From Branchiostoma lanceolatum (taxonomy: Eukaryota; Chordata; Leptocardii; Amphioxiformes; Branchiostomatidae), in NCBI RefSeq assembly GCF_035083965.1, contig NC_089732.1:10741424-10805423 (forward strand): a stretch of DNA of 64,000 bases, in the 5' to 3' direction. Made by a program: the position numbers and the translations under genes. Below the pieces are notes generated by a model. That model was not told the origin of the DNA. It worked only from the letters and a program-made list of their open reading frames with translations, and did no database searches. This document shows, piece by piece, positions 1 through 9,980 of this stretch; positions within the stretch are counted from its first letter, which is position 1; every line of letters begins with the position of its first letter.

Positions 1-120
1 ATTGTGCAACAAGCTAAAGTCCTTTATTCACAATCGTAAAACCGGAAAATAAGGGTCTTATAAACAGGTCTAGTGGGATGAACAATCTAGGGAGCGCTAA
101 ATGTGTATTAAAAATTGGGT

Positions 121-310
121 AACAAGCTAAGCAAGACATACAATCACAGCCAGTTACTTTACGGTTGGGACCGCATTGCGAGCAGCGACACCTAGCCTGC
201 AGTGTAGAATAGTGCCAGTAACCATTGCAGTGATAAAGGTGACAGACGGATCACCGAAACGTTGGCTTTGTATATATGTCTTGGTCGTGAATAAAGAACC
301 TTCGTTGTTA
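121..310. repeat. Dispersed repeat, copy 1
   Basis: The stretch holds GGGACCGC followed about 100 bases later by ACCGAAACGTTGG and then AATAAAGAACC. A related copy sits at about 11641-11770 (GGGACCGC ... ACCGAAACGTCGG). The shared order of motifs at two unlinked sites marks a dispersed element, here in an intron of the cysteine-rich gene. The rest of 1-430 shows no exon that I can support. Confidence 0.55.
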
Positions 311-437
311 TCCAGTGACTCTCCAACCAGATGAAATTATTATCTACTAATTAACCTTTACCATATATAAAATCGGCTGTATGCCAACAAAGATGCACTT
401 TTGTGCCGATTTATAAGGAGAATCGGTTGTTACTTAC

Positions 438-3400
438 GCACACTGCTGAAGAGTGGTGTCCGGATTGTGACACATCGACGCGACCAGCTTGTCCTCACAC
501 AGACGGTATTTTTCCAGCCATTCCACGTAATTACAGCTGCCGACGTCAAACACGGAGATCTGGTCGATGGCTGGACGTTCTGAGACGTCAGTCTGGGGCG
601 CTGATACAGACAAGACCAGGGCAGACGTGTTATGCTTCGGTCCCAATTGGAAAAAGGGGCCCCGCCGGATAGTTGACGGGCTGTTTTCGGCACTTTCGGG
701 CGTGACCCCTACGTGGCCCAGTGGGGCAACCTGCGGCCGCCGGGCTAATTTTGGGCCCCGCAGTGAGTTTAACTCGGACTTTCAGGACTTTAATTCAACG
801 CGGGACCCGGTAACAATTAAAGGCCGTGAGCTAATCGAAGTTTAGCCAAAATACGGTTTTATTTGCAGGCGCAGTTCCCCGATGGGGAATCATTAACCTT
901 ACCGTGGACTGACTCTACTGGCCAATTATCCTTTTTTCGTAACCGAATTCTACGATCCCTCACCCCCGTAGGAAGGCCTGGTAGAGGCTACCATAGACGT
1001 GTCATACCTGCATCACATGGACAGTGTTCCATGAAGGGGTTGAAGTCGTCCCATTGTGGGTCTAACCAGTCAATGAAGGGGTCGTCATAGTTACAGAGGG
1101 TGGAGGTCAGTTGGTGCCAGCATTCCTTCGTGTACGCGTACTGCCTAAAACAGCAGACAAGTTTAGAGTTCGACACATACCGCAAAATACACTGAACTAT
1201 CTGCGTCATTTTTTTTTTCTCTATAAGACCATGTTGATTTGATTATATGGATGACATCCGCATGCGCATGGATTTTGCGCCCGTTTCCAAAAAATGGTTT
1301 CGGCCATACTGTAAATCGTACAGAACAGCTGCAAAATAAGAAAATGTATGCTGTAAATTGCAACAAAAATATTTCGGAAACATTGTAGAGTTCCATAGTC
1401 AATTCTAAAGTCAAAGAAGAAGTTTTGAAAGAACATAAATGAAGAATTTACATTTTGGTATACTATACTTTGTGTTTAGTTTTGTTCATCCTTCCTGACT
1501 ATAATTTTTCTTGCCAAACTTTTGTTATTCGCACGCTCGCATCAGTTGTAGGGTCCCCAGAGAATGTCATCCATATGATCAAATCAACATGGCCTAAACG
1601 TAACTGTTATAAGTAGATATTGACTCAGACTGGAACAGAGCAGTACACACGGTAAGCAAATATTTGACCTTTATAGTTTTACTTACCTACATAAGGTAGG
1701 GTCGGCAGGGTTATTCTGCCATTTGTCCAGGAAGGGGGTGTAACACCAGGCGGTCACCTGTGCGGGGAAGTCGGCAGGACAGACCGCCAAGAACTCTGGT
1801 GGGTCCCGCTGAACCAAATCACCTCCATACCTGTAGTATAGATGTGGAAACAAAAGTGAACAAAACTATTACGTAAATGGCAAGATTATCAGAATTTTTA
1901 GTTTCACAAAGATCCTATTTGTTTAACTGGTAAAAGAATTAACAAAACGAAGCTGATAGTTTAAATCGTCTGAATGTGCTTGGTCACCCTAAATTATCCA
2001 CCAATGAGTGTACTGTAACATCTACTAACATAATTCCACCAGGGTACATAATTTCGTCATCCCGAAAAGATACATCGAAACAGATCTTAAACCCAACGTC
2101 CCCCAGTATAAAGCACTCCAGTATATCTAAACTGTGCATACCTGGGAGTTCTGCACTAGAGATCTCTCAAACCCACTGTTTTTCAAAGTGGCGGATTTAT
2201 GTAACCCGGCGGATTAATGTTAATGGTAGTTACATCCCCCAATGTATACCCCCCCCTAATTATTTATTTTGTTGTAATTTGTTTGGTACATGTGTATCTT
2301 ATTTATTTAAATGATTTCCCGTGACACCCCCTCCACCGGACCTCTGAGAAGATCGGCCATGTATACATTTGTACATGCCGACAGGACCATCCAAGGAAAA
2401 TAAAGGTTTCTAGTCAACTACTCCACTACTACATAAAACAACAACAAAAGAATCGGTCCATCTCACCCAGCACAGTTGTCCGAGTCGTTAAACATGAAGC
2501 TCTGTGCCATGGTTTGTTCCACCAGGACGTTGACCGCCGCTGTGTCGCAGGAGCCTTGGCAGTTCCAGTCGAACAGGAGAGAGCGCACACACTGGGAGAA
2601 GTCTGCAGCTATGTCTCCTGAACTATAGGGTCACAGAACGATAAACCAGGCTAATGGCTAAGTTAATGGCTGTGCAACATAACCTTCAAGATGGGGGTGT
2701 ACGCAACATGTTGTTTTAGAACTTAACATCTAAATACATGAAAATACTGCAATGATATCAGTGCATAATCCGGATCTCAATAACTATCGACTTGCCAAAA
2801 AAATGCATCAAACGAATCTTGAGTTATAGGTGCGAACTAACAAATCTAGACGACGATTACAGTACCCCCGTAGGAGTTTAATCTTCACGGAGGTAATAAT
2901 TGAAAGCGGGAGTATCTGTATGAAAAATATGAAAATAGGGTGCTTATAACAGTCAACTAAAATGACATTAACATGGCCAACGTTTCAGCAAGTCCTCAGC
3001 AACATCCCGTACAGACTCAATGGACTATATGCTACTTCTTACCGCTAGATGTCGCTGCGGCAAGATTGCAGTCACCCTTCTCGTTGAAAAAACTTATGCC
3101 TTTGTTGGGCTGCATATTTACCCTTGCAACTTGTGAAGGCTCAACTAATGTGCTTAAATTTTACTGCAAAGCCACTGTTTTCTGTTTCAATTCCCCAGAC
3201 AAAAATACATTTATAAATTGCATGATAGAAACGGTTGCATAACACACACAAGAAGGAACGTTGCAAAATATAGCATGAATGGCAATAAAAGATATATACA
3301 ATGTAGATATATGCGCGATTGATTTATAAATCATTCGGACGAACCTGCACTGCTGGACCGTGGTCCCGGGGTTCTGGCACATGGACTGGACTAGGTTACT

Positions 3401-4453
3401 CTCACATACCCGGAGTCGCGTCCAGTACTCCACAAACGTCATGTTAGCCCGGTCCAGGCCGGACACGTCCGGGCGTGACGTAGGACGGTCCTGGTGTGAC
3501 GTCACTGCTAGTAGCGACAGCACTGAAACAGCGAGGCAATAACATTAATTGATGGGATTTGTTTATCTATTTATTCAACTTTTCAGATTAAAGATAGTCG
3601 CAACATTGTCTTTCCCTACTCGGGCCGTTTTTTTTGCAAACCCAAGTCATTTATGTAAAAAATACTAGTACCCGTCCACCCCTATCGCAGTTTACTCTGA
3701 ATGGCGTACAAGTGTTTGTCTGGTTTATTGAAAGTTCATTCGGGGTCTATTTGTTTTGGTTGCTCCATCACGGCCTAGCGGACGTTGACGTTTCAAGGTG
3801 TGGCAGTTATAAGCCATCCTAGCGGACGTCAAGATTTTGAAGCCTTGCAATTTTCAAGCACAGACTTGTACATTAAGTTTAGTGTAGTATTCGGGGAGAT
3901 CTTGGAAGGCCGTTCGGGGTAACCACGGACATTATAGGTTATATTATATCCTTTACAATGTCCTTGGTGTAATGTTAAATACAATGACTCTGTACACACA
4001 GAAATCTGTTCACAGATCTAACCATTGAGACCGCACTCACTCATGATCACACACTCAATATCCAGTTTATCGTCTGCTATTCTCCAAGCAGAAGTTTCGA
4101 TCGGGAGGCTAGTAGTAGCAGCAATTTTAACGCTGCCCTCCCTCCACTAGCGTTAAAAATTGCGGCCACTACTAGCCTCCCGATCGAAACTTCTGCTTGA
4201 AGAATACTGTTATTCCCGTTTGGCGAGGGTTAGACGTGCTTCAAACTTCAAACACATACATGTTATGGCTTGATAGCAGATCGCCAGGTGCCTCTGCCCT
4301 GTGGTTAACACTAGTATACTGTGTTGGCTGAGGAGGTAAAAGTCTTCACATAATGCAGATTCCGAAGTTGGTCAAATACGTTTCAGAGGATGGCCTCATA
4401 GTTACTCACTAAATGTACTCACATGTTAGAAACAGCCATGTTTTGGGCCCCAT
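438..4453 (-). CDS. Secreted cysteine-rich modular protein (5' part of gene, family unknown)
   Basis: Partial gene continuing past the left edge. Exons on the minus strand: 4423-4453 (start codon 4451-4453), 3345-3522, 2467-2622, 1687-1830, 1008-1144 and 438-579; every junction keeps frame. The start gives a clear signal peptide (MGPKTWLFLT joined across intron 1 to LLSLLAVTS). Exon 2 encodes VCESNLVQSMCQNPGTTVQQ then C. Exon 6 encodes the closely related LCEDKLVASMCHNPDTTLQQ then C, so a second module begins after about 200 residues. Exons 3-5 carry regularly spaced cysteines (for example FDWNCQGSC, CHQLTSTLC written as CWHQLTSTLC, and HCPCDA). Most exons end in phase 2. Exon 2 has a weaker donor (GTTCGT). 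I do not recognise the family. The signal peptide and paired cysteines imply a disulphide-bonded secreted or surface protein; function unknown. Confidence 0.72.
1228..1594. repeat. Inverted-repeat element (MITE-like)
   Basis: About 31 bases at 1228-1258 (CATGTTGATTTGAT, ATATGGATGACAT) reappear inverted at 1564-1594 with few mismatches, enclosing about 300 bases of AT-rich sequence with no coding potential. It sits in the intron between exons 4 and 5 of the cysteine-rich gene. A non-autonomous DNA transposon is the likely origin; target duplication is not clear. Confidence 0.6.
4079..4206. repeat. Snap-back palindrome (foldback MITE)
   Basis: Two arms of about 55 bases are near-perfect reverse complements (AGCAGAAGTTTCGATCGGGA on the left, its inverse on the right), separated by a loop of about a dozen bases. 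The RNA or single-stranded DNA would form one long hairpin. It lies between exons 1 and 2 of the cysteine-rich gene. Confidence 0.8.
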
Positions 4454-4573
4454 TCCGGTAGCAGATATAGAAGACGACAAGTATCCACCGCCAGATCTAG
4501 GGTAGTTACAGCACGGCCGATAGTGGTGACGACTGCTGTAAAATGGCAGGAGCGACCTTTGAATGTTGTGTTG

Positions 4574-4776
4574 TAGCCTTATTTGCAGGCCTGCCAGAGG
4601 CGCCGGTGTTTATCTTTTCGGGGAGCGATGATTTTCGGGGTTTTGACATAAGGTTCTCAAATGCTGAAAGAGATCATTTTCGCGCCTCTGGCCAATGTGG
4701 AAAATCATCAAATAAGTGCTCACCAAAAAGATAAACGCTGGCAATCCTAAGATCTAGAGGACTGCAAAGGAGGCTA
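4574..4776. mobile_element. TAGCCTCC-family MITE, copy A
   Basis: The left end reads TAGCCTTATTTGCAGG and the right end is the inverse of TAGCCTCCTTTGCAG. TTGTGTT occurs just outside both ends, consistent with a 7-8 bp target duplication of hAT type. Related elements are at 8626-8781, 9670-9791 and 14725-14996. No transposase is encoded. It lies just upstream of the first coding exon of the cysteine-rich gene, so it may overlap that promoter. Confidence 0.65.
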
Positions 4777-5001
4777 ATTGTGTTATGTGTGAGAGGCCCT
4801 CAGAGGGTCTCATGCCAGGTCTGCCCCTTGACCTTCGTATGGAACTGTGTAACTGTCAGGCGGCGCTATAAAGAGAGGGTGTGTCAGGGGTACACAGAGA
4901 CACTGTATTGGATTGTTGTGTTCTTCCTAATCTTGGAACGAACTCGACACGGTATTGGGACTCCTAGCGGCTTTCTGCAGTACTGCAGCAAAAGTTCGGG
5001 T

Positions 5002-5070
5002 TTTGACATTTCGTTTTATGGGTATGCTATGGTCTTGACTTTTCGTTTTATGGGCATGCTATGGTCTTGA
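5002..5070 (+). repeat. Two-copy tandem repeat, 32-bp unit
   Basis: TTGACATTTCGTTTTATGGG and the following dozen bases are repeated almost exactly next to each other. The pair is bracketed by CCTAGCGGCTTT on both sides (about 4960 and 5098), so the whole block may be a larger element. Confidence 0.7.
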
Positions 5071-5099
5071 CGGCAGAAAATAAGTGTCGCAGGCCCCCT

Positions 5100-8040
5100 A
5101 GCGGCTTTTTGGAACTGCAAGGGATGGTTTGGTTTGAAACTTTGGAAGGGTTCAAGGATCTTCGTGATTCTTGGTGGGATAGATAACTTAAGCGATGCTT
5201 GTCATGATCAGGTGCTAATTATACAAATCAGCATTCAATGTGCAATATATTTTAAATCCGCTGCGTTCCATCATAGGACTATTCAGACATGCGACATGTG
5301 ACATAGATGCTCACATATGATTGAGAAAGAGAGGAACTTCGACAGATATAAATCATGCAAATGATGACCTGACTTGCATAATTAGACAATACTGTCATTC
5401 TATAGTAGTCAATAATTTTTAATTTCACACTTGCGGAATTTGGATAATTTAAGTGAAAGTTACACATTGTTACACATAGATTATTCAATCTAGAACCTCT
5501 TTTGCATAATTGTTTGGGAAATGCTAGTTTTATAGACTTTCATACCTACATGTTAACCATTCGGCGTTTTAAAGATATTGTTTCGTAGTATTCTCTGCTG
5601 TACCGGCAGTCTACTAGTCTCACCATTTAGTTGCTAGCAAATGTTTGCTTACTTGTTCCTTTATTATTTCTTGTTTTACCAGATAGATTTCTCGATATTT
5701 AGAAAGTTTGATCCATTTTTTTTTTCCTCACAGCATAATAAAAGTTCATTTGCTGTCAGTGATAATCCTAGGAATCTCATACGTAGAGACGTGTGATGTG
5801 TATCCGACAAGGATGATTCCAAGCCCGGCAAATAGAAGTCGGAGGGGGTGAGAAAGAACGCTTGAGACAGAAAGAAGAAAGATTTCAAAACTGGAAGTTC
5901 CGTTGCAGTACCATAACAATATGGTAGGGGGCCCAAAGTCTAATCATTTCGACATCTCACAAAGACCCACCCACCTACTAAATACGTACTGAAGACAATA
6001 CATCCAGGCATTCTCGAGTTATCGTGTTGACCGGATTTTATTTGTACCCATTGTATGTTGTCCACTTCCGTCCCACTGCCAAACTGTAACACCAATGAAA
6101 ACCAGCTATCACAGCTGTTTAGGCCACCCAGGTGTCTCAAGATGAAATAAATGAAATAAAGTAATAAAGAAACAGACAGACACACACACGGAACGTTGTG
6201 CAAAAAACATTACCTTCTCGGAATTGGGACCTAAGCATAAGACGTGGTGTAATATTAGTTAACGTTAGCAGTATTAGTATAAACTCACGCGCATGCGTAA
6301 GGGGCGATATCTGAGAAGATAGAAACCCTCGGCTGGCAGGAGGCAGAATGGAGCATCCAAACTACTGTCAGATCCCGTGTCCTCACTTGAATTGCCAGTT
6401 CCGAACAGATAAGAAGCCAAGGATCAAGCAAGGATCTGTTGCGTGCACCCTTTCCTGTGTGAAACTGCCTTCTCGGCGTTGAAGTTAGCGTGTGTGGACT
6501 GTGGCTAAATTTTCTCGTAAGTGGACATAGCTATGGTCTTTCGTCACTTTCTCAATTATTTATAATCACTGTGTGAACCACTTGTTAAAGTCAGTTTTAA
6601 CGGTTGTGTGTGTCCTAGTAATATGACGCTATCCTTTGTTTGGCGTTTACTTGGCTGAATGTAACGTTAAGTCTGAACGAAAATCAGCGTGTCCGGTGCA
6701 GAAAAGACAGAAAGACAAAGCCTGCATTTATTGAATTTGGAGTTGTTCTCACATATAGCTATAGTATTTGAGGTTCTACATTAGTTCACCACCAACGTCT
6801 AAAGAGAGCAAAAGTACAAAAGCGTCTTCAAAGTAAGGGCACACTGTCCAGCGTAGCACAAAATCGGAAGGTGCATAATTTCCCGAAAACGTCTCGCACC
6901 GTTTACACAAAGTCTTGGTGGGCAACGCTCACTGTCAATTTCTCTTGCCGACTGACTAGTTCTCTCTCCAAGGTCTGGTAAGTTTGTGTTTGTTATAGTA
7001 ATGGTCAAAATGATGATATACTGTCAGGAAATTTACTGGTCCGAGTAGATAATGTACTTGGGACATACTAGTATATTTGAAACTACGCCATGTTCTAATT
7101 CTAACAAAGTCTAACAGCAGTTTTTGAGTGTATCGAGTTATATGTATATGGGCTGTGCTGACATGGAGTTAATTTGTGTTCATTGGTGTTTTGTCTCACT
7201 TTTAGCAGCAGTTTCTATTGACTGCTACTCTTCCATGAGAGAGGAAAAACATACAATACATAGATAACATGAAATTACAGTTAATATGCATCTCGTATAA
7301 TGATCTGGAACTGATAAAACACCAAGGCCAATGACGAAGCTTTCCAATGATATGTAATACAGTGTATTTGATAAGGTTTTGCGGAAATATGATCGAACGA
7401 GTTTCCGTGTTAAGTTCATATATTTAACACAGTACAGTACAGTACAGTGCCTCCCGGTAACCCTGGGTGCCATCCTATTACTACCGGGGCTCCTACACTC
7501 GCTACCCTAAAATATATTTTAGGGTAGCGACAAAAACAATCATATAGTCGTGTCTGAATTATAGTGATGGGTTAAATTCCACGTGAAAATGTCCAATTTT
7601 GCGCATCATTTTTGACGGGAAAATCCCCTCTAGACTTGACTAAATAAAAATAATTGGAGAGGTTGAAGAAACTGAAGCTTGGCTATTCTTGTAGCTAGAG
7701 GATATCCTTCATACCCATACGTAGTTGTTTTTGCTCAGAAGTATTTCCTGGAGAGACTGTCGCTAGACTTGAGGGTGTGCAACCGAAAAGAAATTGAGGT
7801 GTACCCCTTGAGTATAGGGAAACGCAAATCTTTCCTATTTGATTCCAGGTTCCGTTTTATCTTTTTCTCATCCTTTCCTTTCCTAAAAAAATCTGGCCCT
7901 GCCCAATTTTCAGAATGGACTAGTCGTCTGGGGTTATTGTAGGTCGATGACCCCGGAAGTGTAGAAACCTTAGTCACACCATCTAGATAAATCATTAACG
8001 TTATGTGTGTATCGGGATGTCATCAGCACGTTTTCAGAAC
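5100..8040. other. Intergenic region, no supported gene
   Basis: Upstream space between the minus-strand cysteine-rich gene and the plus-strand LRR gene. Open frames here are short and show no family features. At 6288-6299 there is a CGCGCATGCG palindrome (NRF1-like), followed about 220 bases later by a good donor-like GTAAGTGG at 6514. A non-coding first exon at about 6300-6513 is possible, but nothing downstream confirms it. Confidence 0.4.
7499..7530. repeat. Perfect 32-bp palindrome
   Basis: TCGCTACCCTAAAATA is followed directly by its exact reverse complement with no loop. It could extrude as a cruciform or be two abutting transposon ends. No coding context. Confidence 0.85.
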
Positions 8041-8165
8041 AACACAGGAAATGACTTCACGGCTCTACTCAGAAGTGTGGCTACGTGCGCTGTATCACCA
8101 ACACAGGAAGTGACGTCAGGCTTCCATAAAAGCCGTATATAAAATCGGCACCCGACACAGGCGAA
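8041..8165 (+). promoter_or_regulatory. TATA promoter with duplicated ETS/CRE-like sites, LRR gene
   Basis: TATATAAAA lies at 8136-8144. Upstream are two related composite sites: ACACAGGAAATGACTTCA at 8042 and ACACAGGAAGTGACGTCA at about 8101. GGAAGTGACGTCA is the classic arrangement of an ETS core next to a full CRE. Transcription should start about 30 bases after the TATA box, near 8166. The spacing to a donor at 8231 fits a short untranslated exon 1. Regulation by CREB/ATF and ETS factors is inferred from motifs only. Confidence 0.65.
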
Positions 8166-8230
8166 GTCAGAATACTTCGACTGAACGCTCGCTCGCAGAC
8201 ATCGGAATCACAACATCTCTACGAGAAACG
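8166..8230 (+). other. Putative non-coding first exon of LRR gene
   Basis: This segment follows the TATA box at the expected distance and ends at ACG|GTACGTAA, a good donor. It has no ATG. The matching acceptor is TTATTACAG at 9956-9964, giving an intron of about 1.7 kb that ends 16 bases before the start codon. Exon 1 boundaries are predicted, not proven. Confidence 0.55.
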
Positions 8231-8625
8231 GTACGTAAAACGCAGTTGTTTAGACACATAACGTTATATGCAGCTGTTTTAGAACGTTTTGGTCCGGCAG
8301 TCATGTTTTAACATACACAGGAGACATCCAGGGTTTGACAATGCCGTTCTGATGCTATGATGTATTGAAAAGCTATATGACGTTACGTGCATGTACTACG
8401 TCACAGTACGTGTAGGTTCTAAAGCACAGTAGATTTTGTCTCTAATCATGATTATGGTTGTGTGATTTTTAGTCTGTAAACGCACCATTTATCTGTATTG
8501 TTGGCGAGACAATGTTACGTATGCGACGTATTGGCAGTGGCTTTGAGCCTGGCTAATTTGGATGCCAGTTGTGCCTTGACTAGAGGGTCATAGACAGGTT
8601 AGCCCAGCCTGGGAGGGTGTGTAAC

Positions 8626-8781
8626 GTTAGCCTCCTCAAGTTGCAGGCTTTTTGGTCGGTTATTTTCGAGGGGAGAGCTTATTCGCGATTTTCAACAAGA
8701 GAACCTAACCCCGATATGCTGAGTATCGCGAATCAGCGCTCCCCTCGAAAATAACGGCCAGAAAGCCTGCAAAGGAGGCTA
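8626..8781. mobile_element. TAGCCTCC-family MITE, copy B
   Basis: Long inverted arms: GTTAGCCTCC, GCAGGCTTT, TTATTTTCGAGGGGAG on the left are mirrored on the right. GTGTAAC flanks the element on both sides (8619-8625 and 8782-8788), a 7-bp direct duplication that supports insertion by a hAT-like transposase. It lies in intron 1 of the LRR gene. Confidence 0.8.
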
Positions 8782-9669
8782 GTGTAACAAATAAGGCGAT
8801 CTAATAGCACAACCCATGACTCATAACTAAGGCCCAGTAAAGAACGATGCAAATATCACGATGACAACACGATAGTAAAACACAAAGTGATTTCATAAAC
8901 TAGATTTAATACCTTCATTTTATCTTCGTAATATTCAACACCATTTTACGACGTTGACCATCCATCCCGCCATCATAGAACTGGTAGCTAAGCACAAAAA
9001 GCCCTTTTGTGATTGCATTATTTGCATTATTGCACGAATGAACATGTAAAACACAACGTCATTCGGCGTAGAGCAGGTATTTCCGGGAAATTCCGCGGTG
9101 TTGACAATTAAATGACGTCAGACAAAGGCCGGATATTTATAATCCTTTAGTTGACATGAGTGAATTGTTTCCTCTCCGACAGAACAGTAACAAACCCTGG
9201 CCTCCATGGCATGCTGTGTCAGGCCTTTTGTTCTTACTACATGTTGTTTTCTGATTGCGGAACAGTTTGCAATTTGATAAACCATGTATCATAAGCTTCA
9301 TCTGTCCCTACATTTACAGCTGTAATAAAAAGCGAGAAGTTGACCCTGTAACGTTACATACTAGTTGTAGTCGTTGTAGATGTAATAAGATATCACATTC
9401 GTATGTCACTGTAATGGTACTTCAGCTGTCTGCTCTATCACCATGACCTGTACTTGGCTTGTAAGAGCATAAACGTACAATAAAGGTATCACTGGCTAGG
9501 CGGTGCGCCCCCTCCCCAAGCAGATGTAAGGATCCTACTGTTGAGTCGTTAAATATCTGCAATACTACAAATGAATATCAATGTTGCAAAAACAGCCGTG
9601 AAACACTGAAGAAGAGCTGGATCTTTACCTCTGCTTGGAGATCATAGCCCCTCTCTTCTTGGGGTATAG

Positions 9670-9791
9670 ATCAACCTCCTGCGCAGACCTATGCCTGAGG
9701 CATCTAGAACCTGGCCCATGACGTCAGCGCTTCCCTCAAAATAAACGCCGGCCGCACCTAGTACCTAAAATGTCTGCGCAGGAGGCTAGGT
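9670..9791. mobile_element. TAGCCTCC-family MITE, copy C (diverged)
   Basis: CCTCCTGCGCAGAC near the left end is matched by GTCTGCGCAGGAGGCTAG at the right end. The interior contains ACGTCAGCGCTTCCCTC, similar to the interior of copy B. Flanks TATAGATC and TATAAATG are only a rough duplication. Same intron as copy B. Confidence 0.6.
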
Positions 9792-9980
9792 ATAAATGTT
9801 AGTCGTTTCCTGTTCTTCTCCCGCTCGGCCAACCTTGCATCGCTGATTGACACACCTTTGTTAGAAACACACAACATGTGACGTCAGTGGACGAAACTTT
9901 AGTTTGTTGAATGGTCCATATCTCAATATCGCAATCTAAAACCACATTTGTTTGCTTTATTACAGGAAAGAGAAGACAGG

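Noticed and set aside
6288..6513. Separate gene starting at the NRF1-like site with donor at 6514
   Set aside because: No downstream exon could be matched. It may be an alternative first exon of the LRR gene, but the evidence is too thin to call.
9948..9980. Upstream ATG of the LRR frame
   Set aside because: It precedes the acceptor TTACAG at 9959-9964, and starting at 9981 gives a proper signal peptide.
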